From Rheinheimera soli (lineage in GTDB: Bacteria; Pseudomonadota; Gammaproteobacteria; Enterobacterales; Alteromonadaceae), in contig NZ_JAJOYU010000026.1 in assembly GCF_021290985.1 (NCBI RefSeq), forward strand, positions 1-59,754: 59,754 bases of DNA, read 5' to 3'. Shown piece after piece: positions 18,345 to 26,989 of the stretch. A program made the translations under genes and the position numbers. Below the pieces are notes generated by a model that worked only from the letters and a program-made list of their open reading frames with translations, was not told the origin of the DNA and did not search any database. Positions within the stretch are counted from its first letter, which is position 1. Each line of letters starts with the position of its first letter.

Positions 18345-20111
18345 GTGTTAAGGTCCCGCAAATTATTGTCTTTTTTTACTCTCATTCTGTTGTGGCTGGC
18401 GCCAGCCGCTTTAGCCGCCACTGCGACAGAGCAACTGCAAAAAGTCATCAACGACCATTGGCAATATAGCCTGCAGGAAGACCCAGTCAGTGCGGGCCGG
18501 ATGGGGCTGGCTGGTTACAACAACCGTCTGCCTGGTGTTACAGCCAAAGACCGCGCTCGTCGGCTGAAGGCTGAACAAGCATTGCTGCAACGTCTGCAAG
18601 CCATTGAACCACAACAACTGACAGACTCAGACAGAGTCAATCATCAATTACTAGGCTGGGTACTGCGTAATTCGATCCAGTCCAATAAGCTGTTCCTTGA
18701 CCGCATTCCGGCCAATACCTTTTACAGTTTCTGGAGCTCAGCTTTGGATGCCAGCAATGGCCTGTCTATGCCCAAAGTAGCGGATTATCAGGATTATATA
18801 GCCCGCATCAATGACTTTGGCCGCTACTTTGACGAGAACATTGCCAATATGCGCACTGGTATTAAAGACAGCTTTGTATTACCAAAAATTGTGGTTCAGG
18901 GCATAGCCCCAACAGTGCGTGCTCAGGTTTATAGCGACCCAACCCAAAGCAGCCTGTACGAACCTTTTAAAACACTACCGGCAGCATTTTCCAAAAGTGA
19001 GCAACAGCAATTACAAAGTGCTGCAAAGAAAGCCATTCAGCAAACAGCTTTACCAGCCTTCGCCCGCTTAGCCGACTTCCTTGAAGGCGACTATATGCAG
19101 GCCGCAACAGAAAGTCTGGCGGCAGAACAATTGCCACAAGGTAAAGCCTATTACCGCCATACCATCAATACTTATGTCACTTTGGACATGGACCCGGCAG
19201 AAATCCACAAAACTGGCCTGGCCGAAGTAAAACGTATCCGCAGCGAAATGGATGCACTGATTAAAGAAACTGGTTTTAAAGGCAGCTTCAGCGATTTCAC
19301 TCAGTTTCTGCGCACCGATCCGCAGTTTTATGCCAAAACACCGCTGGAACTATTAAAAGAAGCCTCCTATATCGCCAAACGTATTGATTACCGGCTGCCG
19401 GAGTTTTTCGGCAACTTGCCACGTCTGCCTTATGGCGTAGTGCCTGTGCCCGCCGAAATAGCACCCAACTACACTACTGCCTCTTATAACCCTGCAGCTA
19501 TTGGTGGCATCCGTGGCGGCGCTTATTGGCTGAATACCGACTCGCTGGACCAACGTCCTCTATACGAACTGGTAGCCTTAACGTTGCACGAATCTGTACC
19601 TGGCCATCATTTGCAAAACGCTTTGTCACAAGAGCTGGAAAATGTGCCGCAATTTCGCCGTAACCTGTATTTAAGCGCCTATGGCGAAGGCTGGGGTTTA
19701 TATGCAGAACGGCTAGGTGTGGAAATGGGTGTGTATGACAATGCCTATCAGCAATTTGGCCGCCTGAGTTATGAAATGTGGCGCGCTTGCCGTTTAGTGA
19801 TAGACACAGGTATTCACTCCCAAGGCTGGAGCCGTCAGCAGGCGCTGGATTACCTGTCCGACAACACCTCTTTGTCACAAGCCAATGTGAGAGCCGAAGT
19901 AGACAGATATATTTCATGGCCGGGTCAGGCGCTGTCGTACAAGATGGGTGAGATTAAAATTCGCCAATTGCGCGCCAAAGCAGAACAAAAACTGGGTAAG
20001 CAATTTGACCTGCGCGCTTTTCATGATGCGCTGTTAGCCAATGGCGCATTGCCACTGGAAATTCTGGAAGCAGAAATGGATCGCTTTATTGCAACGGCTG
20101 CTGCTCAGTAA
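18345..20111 (+). CDS. DUF885 family secreted metallopeptidase
   Basis: 588 residues. A signal peptide (L-F-type hydrophobic core, ending A-P-A-A-L-A-A near 25) is followed by one long DUF885 domain. The zinc-site motif H-E-S-V-P-G-H-H lies near residues 415-422, with a conserved E-G-W-G-L-Y-A-E-R downstream near 448. DUF885 proteins resemble M3-like gluzincin peptidases and probably cut peptides in the periplasm. The start is GTG at 18345 with GGAG seven bases before it. The 281-base gap upstream holds nothing else I recognise. Confidence 0.9.
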   Translation: MLRSRKLLSFFTLILLWLAPAALAATATEQLQKVINDHWQYSLQEDPVSAGRMGLAGYNNRLPGVTAKDRARRLKAEQALLQRLQAIEPQQLTDSDRVNHQLLGWVLRNSIQSNKLFLDRIPANTFYSFWSSALDASNGLSMPKVADYQDYIARINDFGRYFDENIANMRTGIKDSFVLPKIVVQGIAPTVRAQVYSDPTQSSLYEPFKTLPAAFSKSEQQQLQSAAKKAIQQTALPAFARLADFLEGDYMQAATESLAAEQLPQGKAYYRHTINTYVTLDMDPAEIHKTGLAEVKRIRSEMDALIKETGFKGSFSDFTQFLRTDPQFYAKTPLELLKEASYIAKRIDYRLPEFFGNLPRLPYGVVPVPAEIAPNYTTASYNPAAIGGIRGGAYWLNTDSLDQRPLYELVALTLHESVPGHHLQNALSQELENVPQFRRNLYLSAYGEGWGLYAERLGVEMGVYDNAYQQFGRLSYEMWRACRLVIDTGIHSQGWSRQQALDYLSDNTSLSQANVRAEVDRYISWPGQALSYKMGEIKIRQLRAKAEQKLGKQFDLRAFHDALLANGALPLEILEAEMDRFIATAAAQ

Positions 20112-20210
20112 GTTCTGAGCGGCGGCAACTGTGATAGCTTATCCTTTGACGAAGAGTTTTAGGATGAGTAACACCATGACGGAAAATACCGCGGCCAGCG
20201 GAGCACTTTG

Positions 20211-20603
20211 ATGTATTTGATTACTGCTTTTGGCCTGCTGATGTTGCTCTTTAGCCTGATGATGCTGTTCAAGCCAGATGCCTTTGCCCAAGGTATTATC
20301 AGCTTTAGCGAGCAGCCTTATTTTCATCCTTTTGAAATAATCAGCAGACTGATTGCCGGTGGCATTTTTATGGCTTATGCCGCAGACACTCAGTTCCCTT
20401 TGCTATTTCAAGTCATAGGTTTAGTGTTGTTATTAGTTGGCGCTGGCTTAGCTTTAACCCCTGCCAGCTTACATAAAAAGTTTGCAGTGCAATCGGCTCA
20501 ACGTTGTAAAAACTATTTCCGTTTAATAGGTGTGGTTTCAGTCGTCTTAGCTGTAGCTTTGATTTATGCCGCAGTTGGGCATCTAATTGATCAGCAGCAA
20601 TAA
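20211..20603 (+). CDS. small four-helix membrane protein, unknown function
   Basis: 130 residues with hydrophobic segments at about 1-22, 47-62, 66-86 and 105-124. It is not a family I can name. GGAG lies eight bases before the ATG at 20211; an in-frame TTG directly precedes it. It is followed after 44 bases by another small membrane protein, so the two may be co-transcribed. Confidence 0.7.
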   Translation: MYLITAFGLLMLLFSLMMLFKPDAFAQGIISFSEQPYFHPFEIISRLIAGGIFMAYAADTQFPLLFQVIGLVLLLVGAGLALTPASLHKKFAVQSAQRCKNYFRLIGVVSVVLAVALIYAAVGHLIDQQQ

Positions 20604-20647
20604 CTCATCTAACTTAAATGCTAAATAAACCTCAGTGGAGCATCATC

Positions 20648-21079
20648 ATGCTTAATCTGGTTAGAAATCTGGCCGCCATCCTTTTAGGTGTAATAGTGGG
20701 CGCTGCTGTGAATATGGCGCTTATCAGTATCAGCCCTATGCTTATTCCTCCACCTGCTGGCGTTGATGTAACGAACACCGAAAGCCTGAGTTTGGGCATC
20801 GACTTATTTCAACCCAAACATTTTATTATGCCTTTTCTGGCCCATGCCCTTGGTACTTTGACTGGCGCTTTGGTCGCTTACCTCACAGCTGCCAGTCATA
20901 AAAGCCGCTTTGCTTATGTGATTGGTCTCTTTTTTCTTTGTGGCGGCATAGCAGCAAGTTTTATGATCCCAGCTCCAACCTGGTTTATTGCACTGGATTT
21001 GGTGGTGGCTTATCTGCCAATGGCATGGCTGGGTATTTTGCTTGCGCGGCGGATCCAGCCAGAAAGAACCCAATGGTGA
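20648..21079 (+). CDS. small membrane protein, unknown function
   Basis: 143 residues with hydrophobic stretches at about 5-30, 60-80, 90-108 and 112-133. It keeps G-A-A-V-N-M-A and H-A-L-G-T-L-T-G-A-L-V-A-Y motifs seen in uncharacterised four-helix proteins. The open frame reaches back to 20618, but GGAG (20637-20640) seven bases before ATG 20648 defines the start. It precedes a VOC-domain gene by 30 bases. Confidence 0.7.
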   Translation: MLNLVRNLAAILLGVIVGAAVNMALISISPMLIPPPAGVDVTNTESLSLGIDLFQPKHFIMPFLAHALGTLTGALVAYLTAASHKSRFAYVIGLFFLCGGIAASFMIPAPTWFIALDLVVAYLPMAWLGILLARRIQPERTQW

Positions 21080-21109
21080 CAAGGTTAAAACAAAGAACAG
21101 GAGCTGGTT

Positions 21110-21484
21110 GTGGAACATAAAATCATTGGATTAGCTCAGCTTGCCATCACTGTCAAAGATGTGCAGCTTGCGCTGCCATTTTATACTCAGGTGCTTGGGC
21201 TGCAGTTTCTGTTTGCTCCGACCGAACAGCTGGCCTTTGTTCAATGTGGCGACACCCGTCTGATGCTGAGCCAGCCACAAGGTGCTGGTGAGATTGGCAA
21301 AAACTCTATCCCTTATTTTAAAACAACAGATATAGAACAGTTTTATGCGACAACGCTGCAGCGTGGCGCTTTTGCTGAAAGAGCACCACAATTTGCAGCA
21401 CAAATGCCGGATCATCAGCTATGGATTGGTTTTCTGAAAGACCCGGACGGTAACCTGATTGGCCTGATGGAAGAAAAGCGCTGA
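21110..21484 (+). CDS. VOC (glyoxalase/bleomycin-resistance) family protein
   Basis: 124 residues with the beta-alpha-beta-beta-beta repeats of VOC enzymes. The first half has L-A-Q-L-A-I-T-V-K-D-V-Q-L-A-L-P-F-Y-x-x-V-L-G-L, and the end D-P-D-G-N-L-I-G-L-M-E-E gives a metal-ligand glutamate. The substrate is unknown. It starts with GTG, with GGAG six bases upstream. Confidence 0.88.
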   Translation: MEHKIIGLAQLAITVKDVQLALPFYTQVLGLQFLFAPTEQLAFVQCGDTRLMLSQPQGAGEIGKNSIPYFKTTDIEQFYATTLQRGAFAERAPQFAAQMPDHQLWIGFLKDPDGNLIGLMEEKR

Positions 21485-21605
21485 AAAGATCAGCAGCAAA
21501 GGCACTGCTAAGCTGCTGTCGTAAAGCTGTCGTGGTATTGCCGTAACCTGTAGCCGTTGTTTAGGTTATCTTTGCGTCTATGGGTAAATTCAAAGTATTC
21601 AAACC

Positions 21606-22145
21606 ATGAAAATTAATGCAGAACTGATTAAAAAACTAAGAGCCGACAAACAGTGGTCACAAGAGCAACTGGCAGCAGCCTGTGGCCTGAACCTGCGCAC
21701 TATTCAGCGGCTGGAAAATACAGGTAACGCATCCATTGAATCAGTGCGGGCATTAGCGGCGGTATTTGTTGTGGATGCCAGCGTCCTGATCCTAAACAGT
21801 GAAACTTCGGAAGTTGAAGCGCCCAATCCACTTGTAGTGATCAAAGATTGTTTTCTGCAGTTCGCAGATTTTTCCGGCACAGCCAGTCGTTATCAATACG
21901 GGTGGTTTTTAGTTTTTGTACTGCTGGTCAGTGCTCTGGCCGAAATTATCAGCCCTACTTTAAGAACATTTGTCACTGTGCTTATGCTGGTGCCTTTTTT
22001 AGCCGTAGGTTCGCGCAGATTAAATGACGCCGGGCAAAGTGTCTGGTGGCAACTGATGTATCTGGTGCCTTTTGGTGTGGTGGTGGTCTGGTATTTCATG
22101 GCTCAACCAGCCAAATTAGCAGAACAAAACACGGGCAGTATTTGA
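21606..22145 (+). CDS. XRE-type DNA-binding domain fused to DUF805 membrane domain
   Basis: 179 residues. An N-terminal XRE helix-turn-helix (about 6-60, E-Q-L-A-A-A-C-G-L-N-L-R-T-I-Q-R-L-E-N) is joined to a DUF805-like membrane region (about 85-170; F-S-G-T-A-S-R-Y-Q-Y-G-W-F, then G-S-R-R-L-N-D-A-G-Q-S-V-W-W). The result is a putative membrane-tethered transcription regulator. No Shine-Dalgarno is visible before the ATG. The next VOC gene begins 18 bases downstream and is probably in the same transcript. Confidence 0.8.
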   Translation: MKINAELIKKLRADKQWSQEQLAAACGLNLRTIQRLENTGNASIESVRALAAVFVVDASVLILNSETSEVEAPNPLVVIKDCFLQFADFSGTASRYQYGWFLVFVLLVSALAEIISPTLRTFVTVLMLVPFLAVGSRRLNDAGQSVWWQLMYLVPFGVVVVWYFMAQPAKLAEQNTGSI

Positions 22146-22163
22146 AAATAAGGAAAAGCACCT

Positions 22164-22523
22164 ATGAATCAAGATGGAAAATTAAACTACGTCGAATTCC
22201 CAGCCAAAGATTTAGCCGCCACCAAAACATTTTTCAGCGCGGCCTTTAACTGGAGCTTTGTCGACTATGGCCCGGATTATGTCGCCTTTTCCGATCAAGG
22301 CCTGGATGGCGGATTTTTCCGTTCAGAACAAAGCTCCACCAGTGCAACAGGCGCCGCTTTATTGGTATTTTACAGTGCAGATATTAAGGCCACTTTAGCC
22401 AAAGTACAGCAACATGGCGGCAGTATCATCAAAGCCATTTTTGACTTCCCGGGCGGCTGCCGTTTCCACTTTACCGAACCCAGCGGCAATGAATTTGCGG
22501 TTTGGTCTGAAAGTCAGGTGTAA
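22164..22523 (+). CDS. VOC family protein, second copy
   Basis: 119 residues of the YcgJ/CFP-30-like VOC branch. It begins G-K-L-N-Y-V-E-F-P-A-K-D-L-A-A-T-K-T-F-F and ends F-T-E-P-S-G-N-E-F-A-V-W-S. It is only distantly like the VOC gene at 21110. AAGGAAAA precedes the ATG. It ends four bases from the convergent S41 peptidase gene. Confidence 0.88.
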   Translation: MNQDGKLNYVEFPAKDLAATKTFFSAAFNWSFVDYGPDYVAFSDQGLDGGFFRSEQSSTSATGAALLVFYSADIKATLAKVQQHGGSIIKAIFDFPGGCRFHFTEPSGNEFAVWSESQV

Positions 22524-22526
22524 ACC

Positions 22527-24281
22527 TCAGGATTTAATCAGCTTCACAATAGCTTCCATAGCCGGGTCCCTGCCCGAAAAATACTGCTTAGAATCTAAAG
22601 TGACTGGCAGCTGAGGAGCCACCCAAATTCTATGGTCCTCAGCTTTTGACGCCTGATGGTATTGAGAAGAGATAATTCCAACTACACCGCTGTAGGGTAA
22701 TTGAAACCAGCCCGCTTCCCCCAGATGATTAGGCTTGCTGCCACTGGGTTCACCAACAATAATAGCGTCAGTCAGCCGGTTTAAATCAGCCAGCAATAAG
22801 TGGGCGGCTGAAAAAGTGTTTCTGCCGACAATCACAAAAAGTTTTGCCTCTGCACGCTGCTCTTTAAAATGAATTAAAGCCCGGGTTAATGGCGGCAAAA
22901 TAGAGCCATTGCCACCACTATTATGTCGCAGATCAAGTACCAGATTTTCGACTTCGCTTTTCGCCAGTTGCTGCCGAACTTCAGTACTAAAAGCTTCAAG
23001 CGATTGAGATTTGTCTTGCGCCACAGCATTAAATTGCAGATATAAATAGTTATTTACCTTGTCAGTTTTATACCAATAGTTGAGGCTTTTGTTTTGCAAA
23101 TACAACGGATTATCTGCTTGCGTTAACGGCGGTAAGGTAGGAAAACCGCTGAAGCTAAAAGGTTCAGCTGTCAGCTTAACACTGCTGTGTTGGCCTGTTG
23201 TTGTGGTAAAAGTCAGCGACACATTTTCTGCTTTTTTAACTACCCCTACCCCAGCTAATACATCTGGTAAACCCAGGTAATAAGGGCCTAACCATAACTG
23301 CTGCATTTCATTGTCTCTGGCATTGACACTGGCAAGTTTCACCAACACCTGGTCAACAGGGGTTTCAGCTACTTTAAGTAATCTCAACCCCACTAAATGC
23401 TGATACGGCTCAGTCGCCTGCACTACATAAACACCGTCAGCAAACCAATAAAACTGCAGCGGCAGCCTGGCTAAAGAGGCGGTTTTGGCAGCAGTAGGCA
23501 CGATAAAATTATGGTCGTTGCCCAAAGAACCCAACAACTGCATAAAACGAAACACCACTTGTGGATCGCTAAGTTGAGGTATGTCTTTTTTAATCAAATT
23601 CACATGCTGTAGCAGTTGAGCTTTGCTGATGTGGTGATAGGGGTTTACATGCAAGCGTTCGATTTCACTTAACAGAAAATCCAGATCGGCCTGCCATCGT
23701 TCTGCCGATGTGAGATTCGGCTGCCTAAACTCCCCCGTGATATTGTGAAATTCAGTCAGGTCCGACAGATTTGCAAAAGCAGCTTTATTGATCAGCGATT
23801 TACGATCATCCCAACGCGCCTGCAAAGCTTTATTCAGCCACAGCATTGCATTAGCCGAATCCTTCAGTGCTGCGTAACTTTCTGCAATTTTCACCATAAT
23901 ATCGTTTGACGGTGCCGAAGCCGATTTTACACCTGTCAAAATAGTGCCCAGTTGCAGGACACGCTTAAAGGCGGAAATCGCCTTTTGGTACTGCTTGGTC
24001 TGTAAATAAGCATGGCCCAATAAAAACCAGCTATCACCATCATCGCTGTACTGCCGGGTTATGTTTTCTAAAAGTGGCAAAACGGCAGACCATTCAGCTT
24101 TTTTTGCCCCTTGCATAGCCAACTCTCTCATCTTCAAATAACTGACAGGATCAGCCGGATAATTCTGGCCAGGATAAAAGCCGATAGCTGTGTTTGTAGT
24201 ACTGGTTGCTTTAGACGAAGCCTGCACCAGAGGTAGCTGACAACACAGAAGTACAAGTAAAAAGGCGTAAAAAGATTTCAT
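22527..24281 (-). CDS. secreted S41-family peptidase with N-terminal TPR
   Basis: About 584 residues. A signal peptide (M-K-S-F-Y-A-F-L-L-V-L-L-C-C, cleaved near Q-A-S) is followed by a TPR-like helical region (G-D-S-W-F-L-L-G-H-A-Y-L, about 75-110). The C-terminal tail-specific protease domain has N-L-V-L-D-L-R-H-N-S-G-G-N-G near 450, and the likely catalytic serine lies in N-T-F-S-A-A-H near 490. The open frame extends 54 bases further into the preceding gene, but the signal peptide fixes the start at 24281, 29 bases after the amidohydrolase stop. Probably periplasmic. Confidence 0.85.
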   Translation of the reverse strand: MKSFYAFLLVLLCCQLPLVQASSKATSTTNTAIGFYPGQNYPADPVSYLKMRELAMQGAKKAEWSAVLPLLENITRQYSDDGDSWFLLGHAYLQTKQYQKAISAFKRVLQLGTILTGVKSASAPSNDIMVKIAESYAALKDSANAMLWLNKALQARWDDRKSLINKAAFANLSDLTEFHNITGEFRQPNLTSAERWQADLDFLLSEIERLHVNPYHHISKAQLLQHVNLIKKDIPQLSDPQVVFRFMQLLGSLGNDHNFIVPTAAKTASLARLPLQFYWFADGVYVVQATEPYQHLVGLRLLKVAETPVDQVLVKLASVNARDNEMQQLWLGPYYLGLPDVLAGVGVVKKAENVSLTFTTTTGQHSSVKLTAEPFSFSGFPTLPPLTQADNPLYLQNKSLNYWYKTDKVNNYLYLQFNAVAQDKSQSLEAFSTEVRQQLAKSEVENLVLDLRHNSGGNGSILPPLTRALIHFKEQRAEAKLFVIVGRNTFSAAHLLLADLNRLTDAIIVGEPSGSKPNHLGEAGWFQLPYSGVVGIISSQYHQASKAEDHRIWVAPQLPVTLDSKQYFSGRDPAMEAIVKLIKS

Positions 24282-24310
24282 CGACTCACTCTTTATTGCT
24301 GTATTTGTTA

Positions 24311-25705
24311 TTAATAATTGCTCAGGATCAACCACAACTCTTGCCCCAGACTGCGCCCGTCAATGGCTTGCTGACGCAGCTCTGTCAGTTGTTTTGCGTT
24401 ATACCAGCGGCCTGATTTCATCACAGCATCAGGCTCGCGCAATACTGATAACTCAATGATTGGGTTTTCTTTGCTATAGATAAAATCTGCTTTATAGCCC
24501 GGACGAATTTGACCTGCCAGCTCTGCTAAGCCAAGCGCTTTTGCTGGTGCTATGGTGGCTGCATGCAATACAGCAAAGCTATCCAGGCCAGCTTGTTGCA
24601 GCAGTTGCATTTCGGTATGAGTGGCTAAACCATGGGGTGACAACAAAGCTCCTGCATCAGAACCCACGAATAAAGGCACTCCTGCCTGATGCAACTGGCT
24701 GGTGATTTGTAATAGAAACTGCAAAGTTTGAGCATTATGTGTAGCCATCTCATCCGTACTTTGTAGCCAACGTTCAACCTGATTATGCCGCTCTTCAAAA
24801 GCGATCAACGGTGAAATATAGTCCTGGGGTAAAGTGGCTAAAAACGCCTCTTTATCACGGCTGATGGCGGTCAGCTGCCAGAATATATTCAGAGTTGGAG
24901 TAACAGGTACCTGAAGTAGTTTCAGTTGTTCTATAACCTCTTGCAGAGCAGCTAAGTCCTGCTGGTAGTGCAAAGGCCCCTGATAAATATCTTCCACATG
25001 CTCCAAAGATTGCATAGCGGCCAAATCCTGCCAGGGCAGAGCACCTGACGGATGAGGGCCATGTTTGGCGACAGGCATTCTCAATACAGCAGCTTCTGTT
25101 ACAACAGCACTCAGGCTTTGTGCCGATAAATCGCCATAAGCTTTGATCAGATCGTAACCTTCAGCATAAGCAGCACGCACAGCAGCTTTCGCCTCTGTTG
25201 CATCAGTAACTGAGGTCGTAGTGGGTCTTTTAGTGGCGCTCAGTATAGGGCTGCTGACGGTCATACTACTGCCAAGCATTTCATTGTGGTTGATAGCATC
25301 CCGCCACTTTAGATGTGCAGGCAAACCATGCATCACACGTACATGAGTGACCCCATGCGATAAAGACAGTTGCAGCGCTGCTGGATCAGAAAGATGCACA
25401 TGCATATCAAAAAGGCCAGGCGTCAGGTAACCATTTAAACCATCAATCACCACAGCATTTGCATCTTCAATGGCAGCACCAGCTGGACGAATAGCAGAAA
25501 TTCTGCCGTTTTTCAGCTCTACTTGTTGCTGCCTGACCACCTGCCGGTTTTTAACATCAATCAGATTGATCTGATCAATCACCACCACAGCTGCAACAGG
25601 TAAAGGTTTGATACTGCTGCAACCCGGGAATAAAAAACAAAATACGAGAAGGCTCAAGGCCAAGGCAAACAAAGCGGTTTTGGTCATCACAAGGTTTCTT
25701 AACAT
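24311..25705 (-). CDS. lipoprotein amidohydrolase
   Basis: 464 residues with a type II signal peptide ending in the lipobox F-P-G-C (cysteine at about 29). It is followed by a composite amidohydrolase fold: metal motif D-M-H-V-H-L near residue 100, H-G-P-H near 215, V-G-S-D-A-G near 353 and the closing P-G-Y-K-A-D-F-I. It resembles imidazolonepropionase- and prolidase-like hydrolases such as Xaa-Pro-cleaving Sgx-type enzymes. The substrate is unknown. A second ATG at 25687 is an alternative start. It is probably co-transcribed with the S41 peptidase, which suggests peptide or peptide-derivative breakdown in the periplasm. Confidence 0.82.
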   Translation of the reverse strand: MLRNLVMTKTALFALALSLLVFCFLFPGCSSIKPLPVAAVVVIDQINLIDVKNRQVVRQQQVELKNGRISAIRPAGAAIEDANAVVIDGLNGYLTPGLFDMHVHLSDPAALQLSLSHGVTHVRVMHGLPAHLKWRDAINHNEMLGSSMTVSSPILSATKRPTTTSVTDATEAKAAVRAAYAEGYDLIKAYGDLSAQSLSAVVTEAAVLRMPVAKHGPHPSGALPWQDLAAMQSLEHVEDIYQGPLHYQQDLAALQEVIEQLKLLQVPVTPTLNIFWQLTAISRDKEAFLATLPQDYISPLIAFEERHNQVERWLQSTDEMATHNAQTLQFLLQITSQLHQAGVPLFVGSDAGALLSPHGLATHTEMQLLQQAGLDSFAVLHAATIAPAKALGLAELAGQIRPGYKADFIYSKENPIIELSVLREPDAVMKSGRWYNAKQLTELRQQAIDGRSLGQELWLILSNY

Positions 25706-25763
25706 ACAAGCTCAGCGCTACAATTCTGGTCTGTTGATGCTGATGTTTTTTTGGCAGAAGGTC

Positions 25764-25807
25764 GTGCAGGATCTTGTTTTTATCCTTGTGAAAACAAGAT
25801 CCTGCAC
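25764..25807. repeat. perfect 17-bp inverted repeat after the AraC-type gene
   Basis: GTGCAGGATCTTGTTTT at 25764-25780 is the exact reverse complement of 25791-25807, with a 10-base loop between. No T run follows on either strand, so it is not a standard intrinsic terminator. It lies seven bases beyond the stop of the AraC-type regulator and about 60 bases before the amidohydrolase start. Confidence 0.8.
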
Positions 25808-25813
25808 CTGAAG

Positions 25814-26881
25814 TCAGGTATTCAGCTGTTGCTGGCGGTAAGCCGAAGGGGTTAACCCAACCCAGAGCCTGAAGCTGGTATTAAAGCTGGATTTAGAGTT
25901 AAAACCAGCATTCAGCGCCAAAGTCAGTAAAGGCGTGTCAGGCTGTTGCAGCATTTGCCGCTGCACCTGCTTAATTCTGAGCTGGTTAATATAGTCATTA
26001 AAATTAAGCCCGGCGACCAGATTAATAGCGCGGGAAATATCTCTTGGGTTCAAACCTGTCAATTCGGATAACTGCTCCAAACTTAAACGAGGCTGGCTAT
26101 ACCATTGCTGCTGGCGAATTTGCTGATCCAGTTCAGTAAAAATACCGCTGTAGTCCGCAGCATTTTCACTGCGAATCAGAGAAGGCTCTGCTCCAGAAAC
26201 TGCCGGGCTTTGCTCGTCTGAACTGTGTTCACTTTGCCAAACCAGACTTAAACTCGCTAAATCCACCGGGGTTTTGACCAGTTTCACAATCAGATAAGCC
26301 AATAAAACCAAAGTGGTAGCTGTACTCACTCCCTGCCCTGTCTGATTCAACAGCTGCCCCAAAGCCGGTTGCATATTAAGACGCAGCAAATCCAGCATAC
26401 TGACCAGAGTCTGCACAGCTAATACCCAACCAAACCAGCCAAAAGATAATTCCTCTGCGTCAGAACGTTGCTGTTTGAGCCATTTGTTAAATTGCCAGAC
26501 AAGACGGAAGGTCAACAGCGCATAGCCCAAACGCCATAGAGTGCCAATGGCAATGACCCATTGCGGTTGCTGTTGAGCTAAAGGCAATAACGCCAGCATA
26601 GGTAAAAAATGCAGAGCATCTTGCCATTCAAGTCTGCTGGTAAAAGCCGATTTAACCGCCAGATAAAAGGCTGGCCCCAAGCCCAAAACAAAAACCGGTG
26701 TCACCAGATAAAGCTCACGAGTCAGGTTGGTTTCTTCCAGCAGATTAAAAGCGCAGAGCAAAACAACCAGCAGCAATAAGCAGATAAAGCCCTGATGCTG
26801 TTTTTTTCCACTGAGCAAACACAGGCCTAATAAAGCCACGGCCAGTAAAGCCGCCTGAATTAAATTAACCACTGAAATCAC
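25814..26881 (-). CDS. membrane-anchored AraC-family transcriptional regulator
   Basis: 355 residues. The N-terminal half holds about seven hydrophobic segments (within 1-215). The C-terminal AraC/XylS domain has two helix-turn-helix units (L-E-Q-L-S-E-L-T-G-L-N-P-R-D-I-S-R-A-I-N near 270, and L-A-L-N-A-G-F-N-S-K-S-S-F-N-T-S-F near 320). This layout is common in Alteromonadales and lets the protein sense a membrane or external signal. The start is GTG. It probably controls the amidohydrolase/S41 genes downstream or the PHP/TonB-receptor genes upstream. Confidence 0.85.
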   Translation of the reverse strand: MISVVNLIQAALLAVALLGLCLLSGKKQHQGFICLLLLVVLLCAFNLLEETNLTRELYLVTPVFVLGLGPAFYLAVKSAFTSRLEWQDALHFLPMLALLPLAQQQPQWVIAIGTLWRLGYALLTFRLVWQFNKWLKQQRSDAEELSFGWFGWVLAVQTLVSMLDLLRLNMQPALGQLLNQTGQGVSTATTLVLLAYLIVKLVKTPVDLASLSLVWQSEHSSDEQSPAVSGAEPSLIRSENAADYSGIFTELDQQIRQQQWYSQPRLSLEQLSELTGLNPRDISRAINLVAGLNFNDYINQLRIKQVQRQMLQQPDTPLLTLALNAGFNSKSSFNTSFRLWVGLTPSAYRQQQLNT

Positions 26882-26989
26882 AACGTCTGCTCTCTTTCAG
26901 ATGTAGCATACAAAAATAAACAGAGCAGATAATACGACTTAGCCCCAACTGTCGCCATAAAAACTCCTGTTCATGGCGATTACAGAAGG

